Below are positions 38,670 to 48,464 of a stretch of DNA of 64,000 nt, one piece after another (position 1 is the first letter of the stretch; every line of letters starts with the position of its first letter). Position numbers and translations under genes: made by a program. This DNA comes from QHWT01 sp963755695 (lineage in GTDB: Bacteria; Acidobacteriota; Vicinamibacteria; Vicinamibacterales; 2-12-FULL-66-21): positions 186,001 to 250,000 of the forward strand of contig CAVWLB010000003.1 in assembly GCA_963755695.1 (NCBI GenBank). Direction: 5' to 3'. The notes under the pieces were generated by a model. That model was given only the letters and a program-made list of their open reading frames with translations. It had not been told where the DNA came from and did no database searches.

Positions 38670-39010
38670 CAGTTCGGCTCCCCGAGCATCGACTGCATGA
38701 TGGCGACCATACGATCCCACTCGCGCCTCTCGACGGCCAGTTGTTTCTTGCCGGCCGGCGTGAGTGCGTAGAACCGCGCCTTGCGGTTGCTTTCTGTCAC
38801 ACCCCACGTGCCGCGGACGAAGCCGCGCTGCTCGAGGCGCATGAGACCGGGATACAAGGTCCCCATGTTGAGCTGCACCCGGCCGCCCGAGACCTGTTCG
38901 ATGCGTGCCGCTATGGCATAGCCATGCGACGGTCCCAGCGCCGCAAGCGTCTGCAGAACCATGATGTCGAGCGTGCCCTGCAGCACTTCAGCCCGTTCTC
39001 TATTAGGCAC
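38669..39010 (-). CDS. PadR-family regulator 2, partner of ADOP 2
   Basis: A 113-residue PadR with the acidobacterial ADOP-linked signature: GTLDIMVLQTLAALGPSHGYAIAARIEQVS, LNMGTLYPGLMRLEQRGFV (recognition helix), and ARFYALTPAGKKQLAVERREW. It overlaps the permease start, so they are translated together. It differs clearly from PadR 1, so the two cassettes were not made by a recent duplication. Its 5' end lies about 10 bases from the serine recombinase remnant on the other strand. Confidence 0.9.
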   Translation of the reverse strand: MPNRERAEVLQGTLDIMVLQTLAALGPSHGYAIAARIEQVSGGRVQLNMGTLYPGLMRLEQRGFVRGTWGVTESNRKARFYALTPAGKKQLAVERREWDRMVAIMQSMLGEPN

Positions 39011-39020
39011 TCAAATGGAA

Positions 39021-39980
39021 TAGCACCTGATTCATGGGGATGTCAACTCGGCTATCTGCGGGATCCTCGCCCGATTGGTATGTCAGGGCATCGTACTGTT
39101 CTTGCTTGGTTGCGAGCGCGGGGCGCGCCCGGATTTCGACGTGTCGGCGAAGGGCAACTTCGAGCCGCTTGTTGACGAAGCCACGTTCTTCCGTGCCCAG
39201 GCGATCCTCGACGGTCGCATCGTCGTCGCCGGTCCGCGTCAGCGGAACCACCCGGACTTCCCGCTGCGCGGCTTGGTCCGCTGCGAGGCGTGCGGCCGGC
39301 CGCTCACAGGTAGCTGGTCGAAGGGCCGCAACGGCCACTATGCGTACTACCATTGCCAGAAGCCGTGTCGTTCGGTGAACGTCAGCAAGGCCGCGCTTGA
39401 AGGCGCGTTTGTGGACGAACTCGCGCTCCTGCTGCCAACACCCGGCTACATGCGCCTGGTCAAGGACCGCATCCTCTACGTCTGGGAACAGCGGCGCGGC
39501 GAGGCGAAGGACCGGACGGCAGAGCAGGACCGGCGGGTCAAGGTCATCCAGCAGAAGCTCGATCGGCTCGACGAAGCGTTTCTGTACTCGGAGTCGATCG
39601 ACCTCACCAGCTACAGCCGTCAACGGGACAAGTTGCGCGAGGAGCTGACGCTCGCCAAAATCGACCATCACACCGAAGCAGTCGATGAACTCGATGTAGA
39701 AGGCATCCTGGCGTTCGCAGACCGCATTCTGCCGCGCGCCTCAGACCTGTGGGTACAGGCGTCGCTCGACTACAAGCAGCGCCTGCAGCAGCTGTTCTTC
39801 CCGGAAGGAATCGCCTTCGACGGAAATCGATTCAATCGAACCGCCGCAGCGGCACCACTTTTCAACTACTTGGCGCCGTTCGAGAGTGCTGATAAAAGAG
39901 CCGTGACCCAAACGTTCGCGAGTTGGAACCCACTGCTCAGGTGGTTGAAACGTCTGGATGCACTTCGAAACGCGGCATAG
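39021..39980 (+). pseudogene. Large serine recombinase, C-terminal part only
   Basis: The visible roughly 310 residues lack the resolvase catalytic domain. Present: the end of the recombinase domain (FEPLVDEATFFRAQAILDG), the zinc beta-ribbon GLVRCEACGRPLTGSWSKG with YYHCQKPCR (four Cys), a coiled coil (RRVKVIQQKLDRLDEAFLYSE, SYSRQRDKLREELTLAKI) and the tail SDLWVQASLDYKQRLQQLFFPEGIAF. Its end, FASWNPLLRWLKRLDALRNAA, recurs at 32310 and 43012. A stop just before 39021 and the neighbouring padR leave no room for the catalytic part, so it is a truncated remnant of an older mobile element. Confidence 0.8.
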
Positions 39981-40063
39981 CGTGAGCTTCGACAACAGGG
40001 GCGCAACGTGCCCTGATTCGTCGAGGTTACAATAATCCGCGCTATCTCACGGAGCCCGCCTGA

Positions 40064-42485
40064 ATGATGACTAGCCTGCAGCATGGCTTCAAGAGCGCTC
40101 TGCGGCTCAGCCGCCGCAATCCCGGACACGTCGGGCTCATCGTCGTCATCCTCGGCCTTGGAATCGGGGCGACCACGGCGGCCCTCAGCGTAGCCTCGAG
40201 CGTGCTCTTCAGCCCTCTCCCGGTCGCAGATGAATCCAGACTCGTTCTGATCACAAAGACGCTCTCAGCCGGATCGACGTTGATGCCGTTCTCGTACGCG
40301 GAGATTGCGGCGTGGCGCGACGCATCTCGTACGCTGGAATCCGTGGCCGGCGTCCAGTACCGACGGTGCGTGGCCGTGGCCGGCCCAATACGGCGATCGC
40401 GCCCTGACCGTGACGGGGGCGACCGTGACGGGTGATTTCTTCGCGACGCTGGGCGCACAGCCGGTCTTCGGTCGGCTGTTGACGGCCGAAGACGCAAAGG
40501 TCGGAGCGGATGACGTGGCGGTGCTCGGCTACGGCCTGTGGCGGCGCCAATTCGGGGGAGACCCGACGATCATCGGTCAGCGGATGCGCCTGAACGGACG
40601 TGCGGCGACGATCGTCGGAGTCGCGCCGAGCGGTTTCGCGTTCCCGAAAGGAGCGGAAGTCTGGCAGCCTCTCATCGCTGCGCCGGAGGTCTTGCAAGAA
40701 GGATGGTTCACGCTGCTGGGCCGCCTGAAACCCACCGCCACCCTCGCGCAGGCGAGCGACGAGGCGTCGGCGTTGCTGACGCAGCTGCGTTGGGCGGAAC
40801 CTCCACATTCCCCGCAAAATGCTCGTACCCGTGTCGTGTCGCTGAAGGATGCGGTTATTGGTGACGTCAGGCCGGTGATGGGGCTATTCGTCGCGGCGGC
40901 CGTTCTCCTATTTCTCGTGGGCTGCATCAACGTGGTGATCCTTCTGCTCGTGCGCGGCACGGAGCGCGCGCGCGAAATCTCCGTCTGCGCGGCGCTGGGC
41001 GCAACGCCGGCGGCCCTGACCGGACAACTGGTCGTCGAAACGACGCTGTGGGTGGTCGGCGGCGGCGGACTCGGTACCTTCGCGGCGTATTGGTTACAAC
41101 GTTTGCTCGTCGCTGGTGCCCCCGAAGGAATGACACGGCTGGACACCATCCACTTCAACGATCGAACACTCACGTGGGTGGGTGGCACCGCGCTGCTCTC
41201 CGTGTTGATCGCGGGTATCGCGCCGGCGTTCTGGACGGTTCGGTCCGCGCTTTTCAGCCGATTGCGGGGCACTGGCATCGATGACTCCTCCAGCCGTCGC
41301 GCCCAGGTCGGCCGGCAGGTGCTCGTCGCGGCACAACTCGCATTCGCGTTGCTGGTGACCGTAGCCGGTGCTCTGCTTGTCCACACGTTGCAGCAGTTAC
41401 AGACCGCCGATCTCGGCTTCTTGCCGGCGAAGTTGAGCGTGGCGCAAGTGCCGCTCGTGGGATCGGCGTATCGCGATCCCGAACGGCGCTTGCAGATGTT
41501 CGACGAGCTCGTCACGCGCTTGCAGGCTGCTCCGGGTATCGCCGCCGCGACGCCAGTGCTGCAGCGACCGTTCACGGGAACGGACGGATGGGACGCGACG
41601 TTTGCGGGGGAGGGTCAACCTGCGGACGAAGCGGCCGCGAACCCCGGCCTCCATCTCGAAGCCGTGGCGCCCAACTACTTCTCGACGCTTGGAGTGTCGA
41701 TCATTGGTGGCCGCGCGTTCAATGAATCCGATCGCAAAGGTGCGCTTCCCGTCGCCATCCTTGGCGAGTCGCTCGCGCGGCGTGCGTGGCCGGATGCATC
41801 GGCTCTAGGAAAGAGACTCAAATTCGGGGGCGCCGACAGCCCTGCTCCGTGGATGACGGTCGTGGGCGTGGTGCGTGACCTGCGCTACCGCGACATCAAG
41901 GCCCCGCCGCCGGCGATCTACGTGCCACTGCGACAGTCGCCGTTTCCCCCCCGATTCGTGATCCTGCGCGCAAGGACGGAGCATCTGCCCACGCTGGCCA
42001 TCACTCAGCAGGCGCTCGAGCAAATCGACGCGACCGAACCCGTGACAGAAGCAGCCACGATCGAGGATCTCCTGACGACGCAACTCGCCGGCCCGGAATT
42101 TCACATGTTCGCGCTGGGTCTGTTCGCGTTCGTTGCGGTTCTTCTGGCCGGCGTGGGCGTATTCGGCGTGCTCGGTGCATTCGTGGCAGAGCGCACCCGC
42201 GAGATCGGACTCCGAGTCGCACTTGGTGCCAATCGAACGCAGGTGCGTCGATTGATCCTCTCGAAGATCGGGTGGCCGGCAGTGCTCGGCTTGATCCTCG
42301 GAACGTCTGCGGCGTTCGCGACGACTCCGTTCTTGCATCCGCTCCTGTTTCGCGTGAGCGCCTTCGACGTTTCGTCCTTCGCCGTGGGCTGGATCATGTT
42401 GCTGGTGCTCACCGTGGCCGCCTCGCTGATTCCGCTCCGCCGGGCCGTGCGGATCGACCCCGTCGTCCTCCTGCGATCTGAGTAG
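40064..42485 (+). CDS. ADOP-like FtsX permease 3 (one frameshift)
   Basis: Starts at ATG 40064 behind GGAG. It has no cytoplasmic N-terminal ADOP domain; it begins directly with GFKSALRLSRRNPGHVGLIVVILGLGIGATTAALSVASS (first helix). The frame changes near 40372 (restores SSTDGAWPWPAQYGDRALTV), then MacB-like GDFFATLGAQPVFGRLL and LGYGLWRRQFGGDPTIIGQ, FtsX unit 1 (VLLFLVGCINVVILLLVRGTERAREISVCAALGA), the second periplasmic domain, and FtsX unit 2 ending RRAVRIDPVVLLRSE. About 805 residues. Unlike ADOP 1 and 2 it has no padR partner and follows the recombinase remnant by 84 bases in the same direction. Confidence 0.8.
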
Positions 42486-42552
42486 TCGACCGGATACGCA
42501 GTCATACATGAGTGGCGCGGTGAATGATTCCCACGTTTAACGGAGAGCCGGC

Positions 42553-42948
42553 ATGAAGATCCGCTGGATGCGAGTCGTTCTGGGTGCGCTGCTGCTGGAG
42601 ATCGTCCTTTTCGCGGTGTTGGTACCGATCAGTTTCGTCAACGCAACGCTGTTCCTGATCGCCGTGCCTATTGGAGTGTTCGCATTCGGTTACTTGGTCA
42701 CGAGATGGCTGTTGAAGAAGCTCTCAACCCAATTGATGCTGCACGGGGCGCTGATCGGCATGGTAGCGACGGTGATGTACCTCGGCCTCGTGCTCGCGCA
42801 GCCGGGCGGAATCGCGGCCGCCGTCACCGTTTACGGAGCGCCGCTGTTCTACCTCTCACAGGCGATGCGGATTGCGGGCTGCGTGGCTGGAGCCCTGCAC
42901 GAGCAGCGACGACGACGGCTGGCCCCGTCGCTGCGGGTGAACGTCTGA
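42553..42948 (+). CDS. Small four-helix membrane protein
   Basis: A 131-residue protein with four predicted membrane segments: VVLGALLLEIVLFAVLVPIS, LFLIAVPIGVFAFGYLVTRW, LMLHGALIGMVATVMYLGLV and AVTVYGAPLFYLSQAMRIAG, and a basic C-terminus. GGAG precedes the ATG by 8 bases. It follows ADOP 3 by 67 bases and may be cotranscribed. I do not recognise a named family; similar small proteins accompany ABC-type permeases in soil bacteria. Confidence 0.65.
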   Translation: MKIRWMRVVLGALLLEIVLFAVLVPISFVNATLFLIAVPIGVFAFGYLVTRWLLKKLSTQLMLHGALIGMVATVMYLGLVLAQPGGIAAAVTVYGAPLFYLSQAMRIAGCVAGALHEQRRRRLAPSLRVNV

Positions 42949-43011
42949 TGATGGCCAAAAAAGGTCGCGATGACGGGCGTGCGCAGCGCTGAACGATGTA
43001 CGCAAGCAGCG

Positions 43012-43086
43012 AGCCTAAATTTCGCGAGTTGGAACCAGCTGGAGGGCTGGCTTCGCCGAATCGATCACCTCCGGTGCGCGGCATAG
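43012..43086 (+). pseudogene. Recombinase C-terminal tail fragment 2
   Basis: Encodes SLNFASWNQLEGWLRRIDHL-RCAA then TAG. SLNFASWNQ is identical to the fragment at 32310, and FASWN/WL.R matches the end of the recombinase remnant at 39980. No body precedes it. Confidence 0.5.
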
Positions 43087-43390
43087 TCGAATCCCTGGCT
43101 CCCAGCCACGCACTTTTGTCCTGTGTTTTCAACAACTTGCCGGGTAGGGTGATTTTTCAGTATCGAACTCAGTCGCCTCACCGCTGCTCTGACGGGATGT
43201 ACAACGGTCTCCTGAACCGCCGCCTTACTCACCCATGCAGACGGGTAAACCTTCGGCGACTAGTCGTTACCTAGAGCCACACAGTCCAGCCGCATCCTCT
43301 AAGCATGTGCATAAAGATCACTTTGACAGCGCGACCTGTCTGCAGGAGTTCGACAGGATGCGCCGGTTCGTCTTCGAATGCCAATGACGC
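43087..43390. other. Spacer without recognisable gene
   Basis: Between a recombinase tail fragment and the end of ADOP 4. No protein-like frame; AT-richer than its surroundings. Nothing further recognised. Confidence 0.4.
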
Positions 43391-45944
43391 TCATTCCCAG
43401 CGCAGCGCGATGACTGGGTCGACGGTCGCGGCCCGACGTGCCGGGAGATAGGCGGCGACCTCGGCCACAATGGTCATGAATGCGCCGCAGGCGATGATGG
43501 TGCCCGGATTCAGAGGTGTCACGCCAAAAAGGATTGGCTTGAGGACGAATCCAAGACCAATTGCCAGCGGCGTGCCGACGGCGACGGCGACAAGGGCGAG
43601 GATCAGGGCATCGCGGAGCACCAGGCGCAGCACGGCCGCGCGAGTGGCGCCGCACGCCATGCGCACCCCGATTTCTCGGGAGCGGCGCCGCACCGCGTAG
43701 CTGAGCGTGCCATACAGACCGATCGCCGCGAGGAGGACCGCGACCGCCGCAACGCCCGATGACTATGCGCATGAGCAGACGCTCCCGCACCATCGTTCGG
43801 GCGACCTCGTCTGCGAGAGTCGTCGTCCTCCGTACCATCAGGTCACCATTGGTCGCGTTCAGTACAGCCTCGGCTTCGCGCAGGACGGCCGCCTCGGCAC
43901 CTGGCTCAGTGCGGAGCGCGACGAAGCTGATGCGAAACGGGGCCTGCGCAAGTGCCGCCCACAGCATGGGCTTCGTCCCGGTCTCCCGCAGGCTGTTGTA
44001 TCTGGCATCGCGCACAATCCCGACTACAGTGAACGGTCGATCGCGTTCTCCGGCGTAGTCGAGCGTCAGCCGGTGTCCGAGGGCGTCACCGTTGAATCGC
44101 ACGCGCGCCATCGCCTCGTTCACCACCGCGATTCGCTCGGTGCCCTCGCGGTCGCGGTCGCTGAGGCCTCGCCCTCGTACGAGCTGCATGCCGACCGTCT
44201 CGAAGTACCGCGCGGAGACGAAATCGACCCGGGCTTCGCCGCGATTGTTCGGCTGGTCGGCATCGATCACGTTGAGAGATCGGTCGTTTGCGCTGAACAA
44301 GCCGAGCCAAGACACGCTGGCCGCCCGGACACCGCGGATGGCATTCAAGCGCGCGGCGAGCGTCGCGTAGACGACGGCGCGCTGCGCCCTTTGCTCCGGG
44401 GTTTCCGCGGTCGCGGGCTTGGCGGCCGGCGCTTCATCGCGGAGCTCCAGCATGACCACATGTTCTGGCTGGAATCCAGGGTCGATCCTGGTGAGGTGGA
44501 TGATCGTCTGCAGGAGCAGACCGGCCGTCATCATCAGCAACAACGACAGCGCGAGCTGTCCGCCGACGAGGATCCGCATCAGCCGCTGTCCGGTGCCCAC
44601 GCTAGTGCGTCCATCAGCAGCCATTCCCGCGTAGAGCGGCACCCGACTCAAACGGAAGGCGGGCAGAATCCCCGACACCAGGGCCGCCAACCCGGTCGCC
44701 ACGATAGCCGCGAAGATGACGCGCTGATCGGAGTGCGTGTCGAGCGCGAGCGTGGGGTCGCGTGCGGAGAGCAACGAGCCTAGCGTCGGCGCTGCCCACG
44801 ACGCCAGCGCCGCACCTAGCACCCCACCCAGGACGACGGTCATGGTGCCCTCAGTGGCCAGCTGACGTAACAATCGGGCGCGGCTTGCGCCCAGGGCGGC
44901 ACGCGTCGCCAGCTCCGGCATCCGCGCCATGCCTCGCGCGAGTAAGAGGTCGGCGATGTTGACCGCGGCAATTAGCAGCACGATGCCGACGACAATCATG
45001 GCGATGATCAGCGGCATGCGGAACATGTCCCGCAGGTTGTCCAAGCCTTGGGCGCCGGCCGTGAGATGGATGGCGAAGTCCGCTGGACGATCCGGTGCCT
45101 GATTCGTGGAGAGCGGCGCTGTTTGTTCGGCGATGGCCCGCTGGCAGAGGGACGTGAGCTCGGTTTCCGCCTGCCTGACGGTGGCCCCGGGCGCCAGACG
45201 TCCCAGAATCCCGCTGAAGAACGCCATCCGGCGGCTCTCGAGCGTGCTGCGGTCGGTCAGTGGTCGCAGCGGCAGCCAGACATCGGGACGATAGCCGCTT
45301 TCGTGTCCGGGGAAGCTGGCGGGCGCGACGCCGACGATGGTGCAGACCGACTCGCGCACGCGAAGCGTGCGTCCCACGACGTCGGCGCGTTGCTCGTACC
45401 GTCGTCGCCATAAGTTATCGCTGATCACTGCCGAGCAGGGACCGCTGCCCCGGGGCAGCTCATCGTCGGTTGGTCCCAGGAGACGTCCGAGCGAGGGCGA
45501 GATGCCGAGTACCGGGAAGTAGTCACCGGACACCAGCGTGCCGCGCACGTACGAGGGCAGCCGCGCGTCGTCGAACGTCACCGGAAGATAGGGCTGATCG
45601 GCGATGGCAACGAGTCCAGCGAGCGTGTGCTGTCGATCGCGCAGGGCCTCGAACAGCGGATTGAAGAGCACGAAGCGATCGCCTCGGCGCAGGGGCTGGA
45701 CGAGGACGAGGTCGCCCGCCTTTGGCACGGGGAGCGGCCGCAGCATGACGGCGTTAAACACGCTGAAGGCCGCCGTCGAGGCGCCGATCCCGAGCGCAAG
45801 CGAACAAATCGCCACCGCCGCGAAGGTCGGGCTGTGGCGCAACATCCGTAGCGCAATCCTCAGATCCTGCAGAAGCGTTTCAAGAGATGCCAGGCCACGT
45901 TGGTCACGATTCAGGTCTTGCATGTGATTGACTCCGCCAATCAT
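43391..45944 (-). CDS. ADOP-like FtsX permease 4 (one frameshift)
   Basis: Starts at ATG 45944 in an ATGA overlap with the upstream membrane gene. Short N-terminus, then LLQDLRIALRMLRHSPTFAAVAICSLALGIGASTAAFS (first helix), MacB-like domain (GDYFPVLGISPSLGRLLGP, SAVISDNLWRRRYEQ), FtsX unit 1 (VLLIAAVNIADLLLARGMARMPELATRAALGA), the second periplasmic domain (GEARVDFVSARYFETVGMQL), and after a frame change near 43745 the last unit VRRRSREIGVRMACGATRAA to YLPARRAATVDPVIALRWE. About 850 residues. No padR; instead it lies in an operon with a small membrane gene, divergent from a sigma/anti-sigma pair that probably controls it. Confidence 0.8.
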
Positions 45945-46351
45945 CGATCCAACAGATCCCGATCCGCACTCGAGAGAGGCTGCGACGCGCTCCGTCGCCG
46001 TTCGCGGGACTGCAGGCGCAGGTCGAACAGCAGACCCAGTCCGATCGTCAGCGGGATGATGCCGAGTCCCGCGGCAACCGGCGGTCGTCGGTGGGCGAAT
46101 GCTTCCAGCACGAACGCCAGGATCACGCCGATGCCGGCCGCAATCAGGACGATCGCGAGGCGGCGCGTACGTCGATAGCCTTCGTCGGCCGAGATCGGCT
46201 GATACACGCCTTTCTCGATGGCGAGCAGACGCTCGCGGCTTTCGAGCCGGCGGAACAGATAGGCCGTGCCAAGGAGCAGGGTCGGAATGACAATGAGCAA
46301 TGTGATCATCGCCAACGAGTTGTTGCCGAAGCTTTCGAGAATCGAGGTCAT
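45941..46351 (-). CDS. Small membrane protein, DUF6249-like
   Basis: A 136-residue protein from ATG 46351 (TTG/GTG upstream possible). One N-terminal membrane helix (SLAMITLLIVIPTLLLGTAYLF), a cytoplasmic segment RRLESRERLLAIEKGVYQPI, then two more helices (LAIVLIAAGIGVILAFVLEAF, LGIIPLTIGLGLLFDLRL). The LAIEKG pattern after a first helix is typical of DUF6249-type proteins, which often lie beside ECF sigma factor genes, as here. Its stop overlaps the ADOP 4 start. Function unknown; family assignment from memory of the pattern. Confidence 0.6.
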   Translation of the reverse strand: MTSILESFGNNSLAMITLLIVIPTLLLGTAYLFRRLESRERLLAIEKGVYQPISADEGYRRTRRLAIVLIAAGIGVILAFVLEAFAHRRPPVAAGLGIIPLTIGLGLLFDLRLQSRERRRSASQPLSSADRDLLDR

Positions 46352-46413
46352 CACCACGTCTCCTGTCGAAGGCGTGCCCGCCCTACGGAAACATTAGACT
46401 GGCCACGATCCCG

Positions 46414-46433
46414 AATGTTGCGGGTGCAACATT
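46414..46433. promoter_or_regulatory. Palindrome between the divergent sigma and ADOP 4 operons
   Basis: AATGTTGC-GGGT-GCAACATT: perfect 8-base arms with a 4-base centre, midway in the 109-base divergent region and 28 bases before the sigma factor start. Probably an operator or part of both promoters. Confidence 0.55.
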
Positions 46434-46460
46434 TCGCCGCGGCCGCAGTCAAAGACGACA

Positions 46461-47012
46461 TTGGCCGATACCGCCCAATTCCAGGAAATCGTCGCCAACG
46501 AGAGCCCGGTCGTCTTCCGGCTGCTGGCTCGGCTTCTTGGGAGACGCGACAACCTCGAGGACCTGGCGCAAGAGGTGTTTTTGCGACTGTATCGGGCCAT
46601 CGATCACTTTCGCGGCGAGTCCTCGTTGTCGACGTACCTCTATCGCATCACAGTGAACGTCGCCCATGACGAGCAGGCACGGATCAACCAGCGCCGACAG
46701 CGTCTGACGTCGCTCGACGATCCGGAGAGTGTCTGGCACGAGCGCTTGCCGGGGCCGGCACATGACCCCTTGGACACAATGATTCGGAGGCAATTCCGGA
46801 CCATCGTCGACGAGTGTTTCGGGCTCCTGAGCGAACGAGAGCGGGCGTGTCTCGTGATGTTTTATCAGGAAGGACGGAGCTACGAGGCCATTCGCGAGAT
46901 ACTCGACATCCCGGTGGGCACGGTGAAGGCGCATCTGCATCGGGGGCGCCAGCGGCTACGCATTCATGTCCAGGATCGCCTCGCCGGCGGCCGAGGAAGG
47001 AAATCCGGATGA
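46461..47012 (+). CDS. ECF-type RNA polymerase sigma factor
   Basis: A 183-residue sigma factor with region 2 (VVFRLLARLLGRRDNLEDLAQEVFLRLYRAIDHFRG, DLAQEVFLRLYR being the core-binding motif; STYLYRITVNVAHDE the -10 recognition part) and region 4 (CFGLLSERERACLVMFYQEGRSYEAIREILDIPVGTVKAHLHRGRQRL with the GTVKAHLHRGR helix). It directs RNA polymerase to alternative promoters. The start is a TTG at 46461; no ATG or GTG lies nearby and the Shine-Dalgarno is weak, so expression is probably low. The stop overlaps the anti-sigma start. Confidence 0.9.
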   Translation: MADTAQFQEIVANESPVVFRLLARLLGRRDNLEDLAQEVFLRLYRAIDHFRGESSLSTYLYRITVNVAHDEQARINQRRQRLTSLDDPESVWHERLPGPAHDPLDTMIRRQFRTIVDECFGLLSERERACLVMFYQEGRSYEAIREILDIPVGTVKAHLHRGRQRLRIHVQDRLAGGRGRKSG

Positions 47013-47428
47013 CCACGCGCATCGACTGCGAGACGCTGCGGCAATATCGCGATGAGTATCTGCGAGGGCACAGCCCGAATGAGCTCGTCGAGTCCCATCT
47101 GGCCGAATGCCCGAGTTGTCTCGAGGCGTTCCTCGACGTGACGCTCGCGACGCCGACGGACGTCGAGCCGCCGTGGGGCTTCGCGACGCGCGTGGTCGCG
47201 AACCTCCCTCCCGAGCCGAGGTCCGGCGCCCGGCGACGCGTGATCCTGGTGATCTCGGCGCTCCTCGGTATGGCAATGTCAGGCTTTTCGATGGTGCTTG
47301 GCGACACGGCTGCTAACCTGCGGCATTTGACGACGCCCGAGGGACTCCCGGTCGAAGCGGCCGTCGTCGCGGAATGCATTTTGCTGTTCTGGATCCTGTC
47401 CAGCCACCGCGGCGTGATCATCGAGTGA
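47009..47428 (+). CDS. Anti-sigma factor with zinc-finger (ZAS-like) N-terminus and one membrane helix
   Basis: A 139-residue protein starting in the ATGA overlap with the sigma factor gene. Residues 5-40 contain CETLRQYRDEYLRGHSPNELVESHLAECPSC with the H-x3-C-x2-C zinc pattern of anti-sigma factors. A membrane helix follows (VILVISALLGMAMSGFSMVL), then a short outer part and a second hydrophobic stretch (VVAECILLFWILSSHRGV). It would hold the sigma factor at the membrane until an envelope signal arrives. Confidence 0.8.
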   Translation: MTTRIDCETLRQYRDEYLRGHSPNELVESHLAECPSCLEAFLDVTLATPTDVEPPWGFATRVVANLPPEPRSGARRRVILVISALLGMAMSGFSMVLGDTAANLRHLTTPEGLPVEAAVVAECILLFWILSSHRGVIIE

Positions 47429-47513
47429 CGACGGGTAACGGCCACAGCTTCGCACGCTGCGATCAGCAATCGATCACCTCGCCTATCAACGTGTCACATG
47501 TCGCCTGCTGGTC

Positions 47514-48083
47514 TCAGATCGACCAGCGACCCCTAGAGGAGTTCGCCTGCGTAAGCCGATCGGCCAGCTCGATGGCGAGTAGTCCTAACTCATTGCTGTT
47601 GACGCTCGCGAGCTCGGAGTCGGCCGTTCGAGGACGAGATCGCCGTAGTGGAAAAGCGCCGCTTGAATGTCGAGCGAGCACCGCGCCATTCAAAGGACGC
47701 GGTTCGACGCCTTGTTCGACCCCAAATTTCGATCTCAGCGACTGAGTGGGAAGAACTTCGGTAACGATAGACGCCGCAGCGTTTAACGACGTCGCGTCCG
47801 CCTCTCGCAAGTTCTCGAACTTCCTGAAGCACTCGTTCTTCTGCCTATTCGATAATTCGATCGGCGGCGGATCAGTTGCATTGATTGCGGCGGCGACGGC
47901 GCTTCGAAGTGCGACGGTGCGCTCATCGGGCGGTAGAACTGTCCCCACGATCGTCCCTGAGACGCGCCAAAACAGCATCCCAGAAGCCAACTCGAGCCAA
48001 TTCGCTCGATTCGTGAAGTCGAAGAAAGAGAAAGATTTCCGAGGAAATTCGAAGGCGGGCGAGAGGCGGCTTTCCGTTAGCAA
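47514..48083 (-). CDS. Hypothetical protein, possibly frameshifted
   Basis: A 189-codon frame starting at TTG in DNA of clearly lower GC than the neighbours. The first 90 residues look protein-like (FSFFDFTNRANWLELASGMLFWRVSGTIVG, RTVALRSAVAAAINATDP); the rest is less so. An ATG at 48129 in another frame (MDAHKASETAKRRQ) could be the true start if a base is missing near 48080. The 34-bp palindrome at 48141-48174 lies just upstream. No family recognised; probably foreign. Confidence 0.4.
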   Translation of the reverse strand: MLTESRLSPAFEFPRKSFSFFDFTNRANWLELASGMLFWRVSGTIVGTVLPPDERTVALRSAVAAAINATDPPPIELSNRQKNECFRKFENLREADATSLNAAASIVTEVLPTQSLRSKFGVEQGVEPRPLNGAVLARHSSGAFPLRRSRPRTADSELASVNSNELGLLAIELADRLTQANSSRGRWSI

Positions 48084-48140
48084 ACGGCTGTCTTCGCTTC
48101 GCCGTTTCGGAAGCTTTGTGGGCGTCCATCGACTCGGATG

Positions 48141-48174
48141 TCTGTCCGAAATTTGTATACATATTTCGGACAGA
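48141..48174. promoter_or_regulatory. 34-bp near-perfect palindrome
   Basis: TCTGTCCGAAAT, then TTGTATACAT, then ATTTCGGACAGA. The 12-base arms are exact complements and the centre TGTATACA is itself a palindrome; only 2 of 34 positions break symmetry. Low GC. It sits between the DUF4926 gene and the start of the hypothetical gene, a fitting place for an operator, but a recombination site is also possible. Confidence 0.6.
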
Positions 48175-48217
48175 CCTCGAGGTGTCTTCGGCGCGCGGCT
48201 TGAGGACCGCTGGTGCG

Positions 48218-48448
48218 TCAGGCGCTCAGGGCTCGAACGGCTGGACGATCAGCCGGTGTCGGCATACGGAGGGCGCTCGCCGGCAGCGTGACAACGGCGA
48301 CTGTATTCCCGGTCATGTCGAAAAACTCGACCGAGTAGCCGTCCTCGCTCACGCCAGCGATGGCGTGGCGCTCTACGACCGTGCCGACATCCCCGGCACG
48401 CAAGCCGCTCTCAGAGACATCGCGGGTCAAGATCACGTCGCCGTACAT
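48218..48448 (-). CDS. DUF4926 domain protein
   Basis: A 76-residue protein: MYGDVILTRDVSESGLRAGDVGTVVERH, GYSVEFFDMTGNTVAVVTLPASALR. This is the DUF4926 pattern (short SH3-like beta barrel: VxLxxD...GLxxGDxGTVV...VEFxDxxGxTxAVVTL). It lies 16 bases after the DUF6883 gene in the same direction; the two families are found as neighbours elsewhere. No function is established; the small size and paired layout would suit a toxin-antitoxin-like module. Confidence 0.75.
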   Translation of the reverse strand: MYGDVILTRDVSESGLRAGDVGTVVERHAIAGVSEDGYSVEFFDMTGNTVAVVTLPASALRMPTPADRPAVRALSA

Positions 48449-48464
48449 GTCGAAGGCCAACGTT

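Noticed and set aside
39021..39980. Functional serine recombinase
   Set aside because: The catalytic N-terminal domain with the active-site serine is missing.
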